Origin: Alphaproteobacteria bacterium
GTDB lineage: Bacteria; Pseudomonadota; Alphaproteobacteria; DSM-16000; Inquilinaceae
Reading direction: 5' to 3'
Length of the DNA: 14,835 bases
Assembly: GCA_029263555.1 (NCBI GenBank)
Contig: JAJUFW010000016.1
Span: 1-14,835 of the forward strand
The translations under genes and the position numbers were made by a program. Position 1 is the stretch's first letter. Each line of letters begins with the position of its first letter. Positions 5,980 through 12,499 of the stretch are shown here, one piece after another. The notes beneath the pieces were generated by a model. It made no database searches, was not told the origin of the DNA, and was given only the letters and a program-made list of their open reading frames with translations.

Positions 5980-7560
5980 CTACTCCGCCGCCTCCCGGGC
6001 CGGCATGTCCGGCTGCCAACGCAGGACCGGATTGCGCGCCGCCCCCGTCTCGTCCAGCCGGCGCCGGGGCGTGTGATAGGGCGCGCCCTGGAAATACCCG
6101 GCATCCCCGGACTTCGCCCGCTCCACGAGCGCCCGCATCGTGTCGGCGAAGGCGTCGAGAGTCTCCTTCGATTCGCTCTCCGTCGGCTCGAACAGCATGG
6201 CCCCGTGAACGACCAGCGGGAAATACATGGTCATCGGGTGGAAGCCTTCGTCGATCATCGCCTTCGCAAAATCGAGGGTCGAGACGCCCGTGTCCTTCAG
6301 GAACCGGTCGTCGAACAGCGCCTCGTGCATGCAGGGGCCGTCGAAGGACGGCGTCATCACATCCTTCAGGCGGGCCAGCAGGTAGTTGGCGTTGAGCACG
6401 GCGTCGCTCGACGCCTGCCGCAGGCCGTCGGCCCCGTGGCTCAGGATGTAGGTCAGGGCCCGGACGAACATGCCCATCTGCCCGTGGAAGCCCTTCATGC
6501 GACCGAAGCTCTTGGCGAAATCGCCCTCGGCATGTTCGACGAGCCGGAGCCGGCCGTCCGGGCCGTGCACGACCGCCGGCACCGGCGCGAAAGGCGCCAG
6601 CGCCTCGGACAGGACCACGGGCCCCGCCCCCGGACCGCCGCCGCCATGGGGCGTCGAGAAGGTCTTGTGCAGGTTGATGTGCATGGCGTCGATGCCGAGA
6701 TCGCCCGGACGCACCCGCCCGACGATGGCGTTGAAGTTGGCGCCGTCGCAGTAGAAGAAGGCGCCGACCTCGTGCACCGCCTCGGCGATCGCGACGATGT
6801 CGCTTTCGAACAGGCCGCAGGTGTTCGGGTTGGTCAGCATGATCGCCGCCACGTCCGGTCCCAGCTTGGCCTTGAACGCCTCCAGATCGACCCGCCCCCG
6901 GGCATCCGCCGGAATCGAATCGACCGTGTAGCCGAGCGCGGCCGCCGTCGCCGGGTTGGTGCCGTGAGCCGATTCGGGCACCAGGACACGCCGGCGCGGG
7001 TCGTTGCGGTCCTCGAGGGCGGAGCGGATCGCCATCATGCCGCACAGCTCGCCATGGGCGCCCGCCGCCGGCGTCATCGCCACGGCCGGCATACCGGTCA
7101 GCGCCTTCAGCCAGTGGGCCAACTGGTCGATCAGCTCCAGGGCGCCCTGGACCGTATCCATCGGCTGCATCGGGTGCAGATCGGCAAAGCCGGGAAGCCT
7201 CGCCATCTTCTCGTTAAGCCGGGGATTGTGCTTCATGGTGCACGAGCCCAGCGGATACATGGTCGTGTCGATGCCCATGTTCCGAGTACTCAGGCGCGTG
7301 TAGTGCCGCACGACCTGGGGCTCCGAAAGGCTCGGCAGCCCGATCCGCCCGCGCGGCCGGACCGCGCCCAGACGGGACCGCACGTGCGGCGGCTCGGGCA
7401 GGTCGACCCCGATCGCCCCGGGATTGTCCTGTTCGAAGATCAGCGGCTCTTCCACGGTCAGGCCGCGGTTCCCAGTCACGGTCGCGGTCACGGCCCGCCC
7501 GGCCTCGCTCGCCTCCACCGGCCGCGTCGGGCGGCCCTCGCGATTCATCGCCCCGCTCAT
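5980..7560 (-). CDS. gcvPB: Glycine dehydrogenase (decarboxylating) subunit 2
   Basis: 526 residues. This is the C-terminal half of the P protein in organisms where it is split; it carries the pyridoxal phosphate lysine, here Lys299 in HINLHKTFSTPHGGGGPG. Other family blocks are MGIDTTMYPLGSCTMKHNPR (about 95-114), TPAAGAHGE (163-171), ESAHGTNPA (196-204) and FYCDGANFNAI (269-279). With subunit 1 it decarboxylates glycine and passes the aminomethyl group to the lipoyl arm of the H protein, in the cytoplasm. The ATG overlaps the gcvPA stop as ATGA, with GGGAGGAG upstream inside gcvPA, so translation is probably coupled, suiting a 1:1 complex. An ATG four codons later is a possible alternative. 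Last gene of the operon, followed by a terminator. Confidence 0.97.
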   Translation of the reverse strand: MSGAMNREGRPTRPVEASEAGRAVTATVTGNRGLTVEEPLIFEQDNPGAIGVDLPEPPHVRSRLGAVRPRGRIGLPSLSEPQVVRHYTRLSTRNMGIDTTMYPLGSCTMKHNPRLNEKMARLPGFADLHPMQPMDTVQGALELIDQLAHWLKALTGMPAVAMTPAAGAHGELCGMMAIRSALEDRNDPRRRVLVPESAHGTNPATAAALGYTVDSIPADARGRVDLEAFKAKLGPDVAAIMLTNPNTCGLFESDIVAIAEAVHEVGAFFYCDGANFNAIVGRVRPGDLGIDAMHINLHKTFSTPHGGGGPGAGPVVLSEALAPFAPVPAVVHGPDGRLRLVEHAEGDFAKSFGRMKGFHGQMGMFVRALTYILSHGADGLRQASSDAVLNANYLLARLKDVMTPSFDGPCMHEALFDDRFLKDTGVSTLDFAKAMIDEGFHPMTMYFPLVVHGAMLFEPTESESKETLDAFADTMRALVERAKSGDAGYFQGAPYHTPRRRLDETGAARNPVLRWQPDMPAREAAE

Positions 7561-8918
7561 CGCAGCTCCTCCCGCAGCGCTTCCACGAGCGCGTCCATGT
7601 CCTCTTCGGTGTTCGTCTCGGTAGCCGCCACCAGCATCAGCCCGGCCAGCTCCGGACGGTTCTTGTAGAGCCGCGTCACCGGCACGCCGGCCAGGACGCG
7701 CCGCTCCTGGTCGGCCGACGCCAAACGGTCGACGACCTCCGCCGCCGGCTTAGACAGGCGGACGGTGAACTCGTTGAAGAAGGAGTCGTTGGCGACCTCC
7801 ACCCCGGGCACCGAGGCCAGCTTGTCGGCCAGCAGAACCGCGTTGGCGTGGTTGAGCTCGGCCAGGCGCCGGAAACCCTCCTCACCGAGCAGGCTCATGT
7901 GGATTGAGAAGGCCAGGGCGCAAAGGCCGCTGTTGGTGCAGATGTTGGAGGTCGCCTTCTCGCGCCGGATGTGCTGTTCCCGCGTCGACAGGGTCAGCAC
8001 GAAGCCGCGCCGGCCGTCCGCATCGACTGTCTGGCCGCAAAGACGCCCGGGCATCTGGCGCACGAATTTCTGCCGGGTCGCGAACAGGCCGACATAGGGG
8101 CCGCCGAAGCCGAGCGCGTTCCCGATTGACTGCCCCTCCGCGACGACGATGTCGGCGCCCATCTCCCCGGGCGGGGTCAGGAGGCCGAGAGACACCACCT
8201 CGCTGATCGCGACGATCAGCAGCGCACCCTTGGCGTGGCACGCCTCCGCCAGCGGCGTCAGGTCCCGGATCTGGCCGAACACGGACGGATTCTGGACGAC
8301 GACGCAGGACGTCTCCTCGTCGATCAGGGAGACGAGGTCCTCGCCCCCTTGCGGATCGGGATCGGGGCGGACCAGGTCGAACCCGATGAAGCGCCCGAGA
8401 AGCGCCGTCGAGTCCCGGTAATGGGGATGCAGCCCGCCCGAAAGGATCGCCTTCTTCCGGCGGGTCAGCCGATTGGCCATCAGCACCGCCTCGGCGCAGG
8501 CGGTGGCGCCGTCGTACATGGAGGCGTTGGCGACCTCCATACCGGTGATGAGCGCGACCTGCGTCTGGAACTCGAACAGGTACTGGAGCGTGCCCTGGCT
8601 GACCTCCGGCTGATAGGGCGTATAGGAGGTCAGGAACTCGCCGCGCTGGATCAGGTGGTCGACCGCTGCGGGGATGTGGTGCCGATAGGCCCCGGCGCCG
8701 AGGAAACACGGCACCGACCCTGCCGGAAGATTCTTCGAGGCGAGCGCGCCGACGATGCGCTCGACCTCCATCTCGCTCTTGGCGAGGGGCAGCCCTTCGA
8801 TCGGTCCGTCGAGATGGGCGGCGGCCGGAACGTCCCTGAACAGGTCGTCGACCGACCCGACGCCGATCGCCGCCAGCATCTCGCGGCGGTCGGCGTCGGT
8901 CAGGGGGGGATATCGCAT
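7557..8918 (-). CDS. gcvPA: Glycine dehydrogenase (decarboxylating) subunit 1
   Basis: 453 residues, normal for the N-terminal half of a split P protein. It begins MRYPPLTDADRREMLAAIG and carries the family blocks FLGAGAYRHHIPAAVDHLI, SYTPYQPEVSQGTLQ and SMYDGATACAEA. It has the fold of a pyridoxal enzyme but lacks the catalytic lysine, which is on subunit 2; in this family it completes the active site at the subunit interface. Its ATG shares one base with the gcvH stop (TGATG), and an AGGGG-type ribosome site lies within the end of gcvH. It overlaps gcvPB by four bases. Role: glycine decarboxylation in the glycine cleavage system, linked to one-carbon supply. Confidence 0.97.
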   Translation of the reverse strand: MRYPPLTDADRREMLAAIGVGSVDDLFRDVPAAAHLDGPIEGLPLAKSEMEVERIVGALASKNLPAGSVPCFLGAGAYRHHIPAAVDHLIQRGEFLTSYTPYQPEVSQGTLQYLFEFQTQVALITGMEVANASMYDGATACAEAVLMANRLTRRKKAILSGGLHPHYRDSTALLGRFIGFDLVRPDPDPQGGEDLVSLIDEETSCVVVQNPSVFGQIRDLTPLAEACHAKGALLIVAISEVVSLGLLTPPGEMGADIVVAEGQSIGNALGFGGPYVGLFATRQKFVRQMPGRLCGQTVDADGRRGFVLTLSTREQHIRREKATSNICTNSGLCALAFSIHMSLLGEEGFRRLAELNHANAVLLADKLASVPGVEVANDSFFNEFTVRLSKPAAEVVDRLASADQERRVLAGVPVTRLYKNRPELAGLMLVAATETNTEEDMDALVEALREELR

Positions 8919-9295
8919 CAGTGGAGCCCCTCCACGAAGCTCTTGTACGCGGCTTCGTCCATCAGGGCGTCGAGCTGGGACGCATCCTTGACGCGGACCT
9001 TGAAGAACCAGCCCTGCCCGGTCGGGTCGCTGTTGACGAGCCCCGGTTCCCCGGCCAGCGCGTCATTGACCTCGACCACCTCGCCGTCGATCGGCGCGAA
9101 GACCTCGCTTGCCGCCTTGACGCTCTCGACGACGGCGGCCTCGCCACCCTTCGTCACCGCCTTGCCGACCTCCGGAAGCTCGACGAACACGACATCGCCG
9201 AGCTGTTCCTGCGCATATTCGGTGATCCCGATCGTGCCGACATCGCCGTCGATGCGGACCCACTCGTGATCCTGGGTGTATTTGACGTTGCTCAT
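8918..9295 (-). CDS. gcvH: Glycine cleavage system H protein
   Basis: 125 residues, the usual size. It begins MSNVKYTQDHEWVRIDGDVG, a typical H-protein start, followed by GITEYAQEQLGDVVFVELPEVG. The lipoylated lysine is Lys60 in VVESVKAASEV. The single hybrid-motif domain carries the aminomethyl group on its lipoyl arm between the P, T and L proteins. The start has a clear GGGAGAGG ribosome site. The 75-base gap from gcvT contains a small GC-rich inverted repeat (CCCGCC 9329-9334 with GGCGGG 9345-9350) of uncertain meaning. The stop overlaps the gcvPA start by one base. The lipoylation enzymes and L protein are not in this window. Confidence 0.97.
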   Translation of the reverse strand: MSNVKYTQDHEWVRIDGDVGTIGITEYAQEQLGDVVFVELPEVGKAVTKGGEAAVVESVKAASEVFAPIDGEVVEVNDALAGEPGLVNSDPTGQGWFFKVRVKDASQLDALMDEAAYKSFVEGLH

Positions 9296-9370
9296 CTTCA
9301 GCCTCTCCCGTGCATGAGTTCGTTCGATCCCGCCCGGCCGGCACGGCGGGGCGATGGCTGGACGTGGGGC

Positions 9371-10483
9371 TCAGCCCTTGCGGTAGCGGTGCGGCACGAA
9401 GGGCATGGCCGCCACCTTCGCCGGCAGAGCCTTGCCGCGGACCAGGAGCTGGAGGGACGTGCCCTCGGCCGCGAACTCCTTCCTGACATATCCCATGGCG
9501 ACAGGCCCCCCGACGGTCGGCCCGAAGCTGCCGCTGGTCACCGTTCCGATCTGGTCGCCCGCCGGGCCGATGATGGGCGTGCCCTCGCGCGCCGGCGCCT
9601 TCCCTTCCGGCAGGATCCCGACGCGACAGGTGTCGACGCCGTCGGTCAGCTGCTGCATGACGATCTTGTGGCCCGGGAATCCGCCCTCCTCGCGCCGGCG
9701 CTTGCCGATCGTCCAGGAAAGCCCGGCCTCGACCGGGGTCGAGGTCTTGTCGATGTCGTGGCCGTAAAGGCACAGGCCCGCCTCGAGCCGAAGCGAATCC
9801 CGCGCCCCCAGGCCGATCGGCTGCACCTCCGGCTCGGCCAGGAGCCTGCGGGCGATCTCTTCCGCGCGGTCGGCCGGAATCGAGAGCTCGAACCCGTCCT
9901 CTCCCGTGTAGCCGGAGCGGGTGACGAAGGCCTGGGCGCCGAACAGGGTGACGGCGCGACCGCTCATGAACCGCATGTCCCGGACTTCGGGGGCGAATCG
10001 CGCCAGGACCGACGCCGCCTCCGGCCCCTGCAGCGCGAGCAGGGCGCGATCCTCGAGGACCTCCAACCGGCAGCTTCCCGCGAGATGGGCTTCCAGATGC
10101 CGGATGTCCTGCTGCTTGCACGCGGCGTTGACCACCAGGAACAGGTGATCCTCGCAGCGCGTCACCATCAGGTCGTCCAGGATGCCCGCCGTCTCGTTGG
10201 TGAACAGCGTGTACCGCATCCGGCCCGGCTGAAGCCCCTCGATGTCGCCCGGGACAAGGGCTTCCAGCGCCTTCGCCGCGTCGGAGCCGTGCAGGCGGAC
10301 CTGCCCCATATGGCTGACGTCGAAGAGGCCGGCTGCGCTGCGCGTGTGCTGATGCTCCTTCAGGATGCCCATCGGATACTGGACCGGCATGTCATAGCCG
10401 GCGAACGGCACCATCTTGCCGCCCAGTTCCAGGTGCAGCGCGTGAAGCGGAGTCCTGAGGAGAGATTCCGGTGACGTGGTCAT
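9371..10483 (-). CDS. gcvT: Aminomethyltransferase (glycine cleavage T protein)
   Basis: 370 residues, normal for GcvT. Family features: FAGYDMPVQYP (27-37), FDVSHMGQ (54-61), the catalytic-acid region AGILDDLMVTR (Asp103/Asp104), GYTGEDGFEL (191-200, Glu195 contacting folate) and ARDSLRLEAGLCLYGHD (227-243). It releases ammonia from the H-protein-bound aminomethyl group and forms 5,10-methylenetetrahydrofolate. A general folate-binding relative (such as YgfZ or dimethylglycine dehydrogenase) is unlikely given the operon. First gene of gcvTHPAPB. Its leader carries a tandem glycine riboswitch. The ribosome site is weak (CTGGGATCGCA before ATG), which would leave room for control at initiation. 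Confidence 0.97.
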   Translation of the reverse strand: MTTSPESLLRTPLHALHLELGGKMVPFAGYDMPVQYPMGILKEHQHTRSAAGLFDVSHMGQVRLHGSDAAKALEALVPGDIEGLQPGRMRYTLFTNETAGILDDLMVTRCEDHLFLVVNAACKQQDIRHLEAHLAGSCRLEVLEDRALLALQGPEAASVLARFAPEVRDMRFMSGRAVTLFGAQAFVTRSGYTGEDGFELSIPADRAEEIARRLLAEPEVQPIGLGARDSLRLEAGLCLYGHDIDKTSTPVEAGLSWTIGKRRREEGGFPGHKIVMQQLTDGVDTCRVGILPEGKAPAREGTPIIGPAGDQIGTVTSGSFGPTVGGPVAMGYVRKEFAAEGTSLQLLVRGKALPAKVAAMPFVPHRYRKG

Positions 10484-10514
10484 TGCGATCCCAGACTGAG
10501 TTGTGGACGCCTCT

Positions 10515-10538
10515 ACCGGCTCGTACGGCCGAACCGGT
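10515..10538 (-). promoter_or_regulatory. Hairpin between the glycine riboswitch and gcvT, possible expression platform
   Basis: On the minus strand ACCGGTTCG pairs with CGAGCCGGT (one G-T wobble) around a 6-base GCCGTA loop, a 9-bp stem. It lies 8 bases after the second aptamer and 31 bases before the gcvT ATG. No T run follows, so a standard terminator is not apparent. It may be part of a switching structure, but its partner sequence was not identified. Confidence 0.4.
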
Positions 10539-10545
10539 GCGCCCC

Positions 10546-10750
10546 CTCTGTCCGGGACCTGAGAGATTCACCGCGGCGCCAGATTGCTGCCGCGGCTTAC
10601 TCCTTCGGTGAGACGCCGATCATCCGACGGCGGCTGCTTTCCAGAGTGCCTCCCCTTGCGGTCCTTTTGCCTGAGAGTTTCCGGGGCGGTTGCTCCTTCG
10701 GCGCCTCGCCCCGGTGCCGGCGGCAGCGGGGCGGGATCTCTCCCGCAAGG
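10546..10750 (-). ncRNA. Tandem glycine riboswitch controlling gcvT operon
   Basis: Two glycine aptamers in tandem, read on the minus strand. Aptamer 1 (about 10750-10654) is closed by CCTTGCGG/CCGCAAGG and contains GGGAGAGA, the conserved GCCGAAGGAGCAA and ACTCTCAGGCAAAAGGAC. Aptamer 2 (about 10646-10546) is closed by CTCTG/CAGAG and contains ACTCTGGAAAG, CACCGAAGGAGTAA and AATCTCTCAGGTCCCGGACAGAG. These match the known glycine riboswitch (gcvT element) conserved cores. In most bacteria it turns on gcv expression when glycine is abundant. The first aptamer is GC-rich with an elongated P3-like arm. Which step it controls here is unclear, because no T-tailed terminator lies before gcvT. Confidence 0.95.
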
Positions 10751-10785
10751 GTCGATGGCCTATCCTGTCTATCTGTTCTGAAGGA

Positions 10786-10813
10786 ACCCTAGTCCCCGCC
10801 ACGGAAAAGTCAA
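10786..10813 (-). promoter_or_regulatory. Candidate promoter of the gcv operon
   Basis: On the minus strand TTGACT (10813-10808) is followed, after 16 bases, by TAGGGT (10791-10786). Transcription would begin near 10779, about 29 bases before the first aptamer, which fits a riboswitch leader. The -10 is poor. The -35 overlaps one arm of an inverted repeat (10802-10840), so a regulator or a terminator for the upstream lipoprotein gene may also act here. Confidence 0.4.
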
Positions 10814-10840
10814 TCCGCGACGGGGAGTGACGATTTTCCG
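10802..10840. repeat. Inverted repeat between the lipoprotein gene and the gcv promoter
   Basis: CGGAAAA-GTCA (10802-10812) is complementary to TGAC-GA-TTTTCCG (10828-10840), 11 pairs with a 2-base bulge and a 15-base centre. It lies four bases beyond the lipoprotein stop and covers the putative gcv -35. It could be a weak terminator of the lipoprotein message or an operator for gcv. The complementarity is seen; the role is inferred. Confidence 0.45.
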
Positions 10841-10843
10841 ACG

Positions 10844-11407
10844 TCAGCGGCGGTTGTAGTCGAGCTGTTCGGGCGAGACCTGGAATCCGACCAGCACCTG
10901 GTAGTACTGGCCGTCGACCGGACGCTCGAGCGGGATGACCTGCACCAGCTCCTCCATCACGGCGGCGCGGGAGCTCGCCCCTTCGAAGGCGATCTCGGTA
11001 TCGAATTCCCGTTTGTTCAGGATGTTCAGCTCCGGATCGGCGACGGCGACGAAATAGACGAAACGGGCGGGGTCGCCGGCCGCCGCCGCGGGCCCCTTCT
11101 CCGCCCCGATGACGAGATCGAGATCGACCGTGACCGTGTTGCCCTCATAGGCGCATTCGCCCGAGAAGTCTGCGATCACGCCCCGTGCCACGACATCGGT
11201 CAGGTCCCGACCGGGCCCGTCGCGGAACTGGGTGATCCGGTCGGCGTCCGACACGATCCTGACCGACGGGCAGCCCTGCGGGTCGTCCGGGTTCCAGGCA
11301 GTGTCGTCCGTGCCACAGGCGGCAAGGCCAAGGAGGCCGGCCACGCCGATGGCGCAGGGAAGCGCGGCGCCGCGCACGCGACCGAATGAACCGCCGTCTT
11401 TTCTCAT
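10844..11407 (-). CDS. Predicted lipoprotein, no family recognised
   Basis: 187 residues. The N terminus has two basic residues, further arginines, a hydrophobic stretch (AALPCAIGVAGLLG) and a lipobox LAAC with Cys31 as the predicted lipidated residue. The mature part (about 157 residues) is soluble, with an early CPSVRIVSDADRITQFRDG segment, SGECAYEGNTVTVDLDLVIGAEKG, FVYFVAVADPELNILNKREF and YYQVLVGFQVSPEQLDYNRR. The alternating hydrophobic pattern suggests a beta-sandwich-like fold, but this is a guess. Gly at +2 does not argue for inner-membrane retention, so the outer membrane is likely. The ribosome site is weak (AGG 10 bases upstream). Divergent from ispH with a 47-base gap. I do not recognise a function. 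Confidence 0.8.
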   Translation of the reverse strand: MRKDGGSFGRVRGAALPCAIGVAGLLGLAACGTDDTAWNPDDPQGCPSVRIVSDADRITQFRDGPGRDLTDVVARGVIADFSGECAYEGNTVTVDLDLVIGAEKGPAAAAGDPARFVYFVAVADPELNILNKREFDTEIAFEGASSRAAVMEELVQVIPLERPVDGQYYQVLVGFQVSPEQLDYNRR

Positions 11408-11416
11408 GATCGGGCC

Positions 11417-11422
11417 TATATT
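11417..11422 (+). promoter_or_regulatory. Possible -10 element for ispH
   Basis: TATATT in the 47-base divergent gap, 32 bases before the ispH ATG. The matching -35 position, inside the lipoprotein gene, is poor. On the opposite strand the same bases read TAATAT, but that would leave almost no leader for the lipoprotein gene. Confidence 0.3.
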
Positions 11423-11454
11423 AGGGTCTCGACGATTTTGCGGGAGCGGGGACG

Positions 11455-12486
11455 ATGCCCCGCGTCAGGATTTTCATGACCACGGACTTTAAGGGAATGC
11501 CGTCGACCGGCACAAGCGCGCGGGAGATCCCGTCCGGCGGACCGGGCGTGCGCCCGCCCCTGACCATTCTGCTGGCAAGCCCCCGCGGCTTCTGCGCCGG
11601 CGTCGACCGGGCGATCCAGATCGTCGAACGGGCGCTGGAGAAATTCGGCCCGCCCGTCTATGTCCGGCACGAGATCGTCCACAACCGCTACGTGGTGGAG
11701 AGCCTGGAGGCCAAGGGCGCGATCTTCGTGGAAGAGCTGGACGAAGTCCCGGCCGATGTGCCCGTGGTGTTCTCCGCCCACGGCGTGCCGAAGTCCGTCC
11801 CGGCGGAGGCGGAGCGGCGGAACCTGCTCTATGTCGACGCGACCTGCCCGCTGGTCTCCAAGGTCCACCGCGAGGCCGAACGCCATCACCGCAACGGCAA
11901 GCAGGTGATCCTGATCGGCCATGCCGGTCACCCGGAAGTGATCGGCACCATGGGCCAGCTGCCGGAAGGCGCCGTCGTCCTGGTCGAGACCGTCGCCGAT
12001 GCCGAGCGGGTGGAGGTCGCCGATCCCGCGAACGTCGCCTTCGCCACCCAGACCACGCTATCGGTCGACGACACGGCCGACATCGTCGCCGCCCTGCAGC
12101 GTCGTTTCCCGGAAATCGACGCGCCCCGGCGGGAGGACATCTGCTACGCCACGACGAACCGGCAGCAGGCCGTGAAGGAGATCGCGCCCCGCTGCGACGC
12201 GATGCTGGTGATCGGGGCCCCCAATTCGTCGAACTCGATGCGCCTCGTCGAGGTGGCGGAACGCCATGGCTGCACCAAGGCGCGCCTGGTCCAGCGCGCG
12301 GCGGATATCGACTGGGGCTGGCTGGACGGTGTCGCCCGGCTGGGCATCACCGCCGGCGCCCGCGCCCCGGAACTGCTGGTGGACGAGGTGATCGAGGCCT
12401 GCCGCGAACGGTTCGACGTTGCGGTCGAAGAGGTCGCGATCGCGCGCGAGAACGTCACCTTCAAGCTTCCCCGGGCTGTCGCCTGA
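11455..12486 (+). CDS. ispH: 4-hydroxy-3-methylbut-2-enyl diphosphate reductase
   Basis: 343 residues. Last enzyme of the methylerythritol phosphate pathway, reducing HMBPP to IPP and DMAPP with a [4Fe-4S] cluster. The cluster cysteines are Cys47 (PRGFCAGVDRA), Cys131 (DATCPLV) and Cys230 (EDICYATTNRQ). Substrate residues are also visible: His76 (EIVHN), His109 (FSAHGV), His159 and Glu161 (GHPEV), and Ser258-Ser259-Asn260. The ATG at 11455 has GGGAGCGGGG upstream. It gives a 35-residue leader before TILLASPRGFCAGV, where many homologues begin; ATGs at 11476 and 11497 are alternatives. First gene of a probable operon with the aminomutase, thrB and rnhA. Confidence 0.97.
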   Translation: MPRVRIFMTTDFKGMPSTGTSAREIPSGGPGVRPPLTILLASPRGFCAGVDRAIQIVERALEKFGPPVYVRHEIVHNRYVVESLEAKGAIFVEELDEVPADVPVVFSAHGVPKSVPAEAERRNLLYVDATCPLVSKVHREAERHHRNGKQVILIGHAGHPEVIGTMGQLPEGAVVLVETVADAERVEVADPANVAFATQTTLSVDDTADIVAALQRRFPEIDAPRREDICYATTNRQQAVKEIAPRCDAMLVIGAPNSSNSMRLVEVAERHGCTKARLVQRAADIDWGWLDGVARLGITAGARAPELLVDEVIEACRERFDVAVEEVAIARENVTFKLPRAVA

Positions 12487-12499
12487 CAGGATCCGACCC

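Noticed and set aside
5959..7668. 569-codon plus-strand open frame opposite gcvPB
   Set aside because: His/Arg/Asp-rich product without family features, antisense to a gene with all expected motifs.
8921..10474. 517-codon plus-strand open frame opposite gcvH and gcvT
   Set aside because: Crosses two real genes on the other strand and has no protein-like domain pattern.
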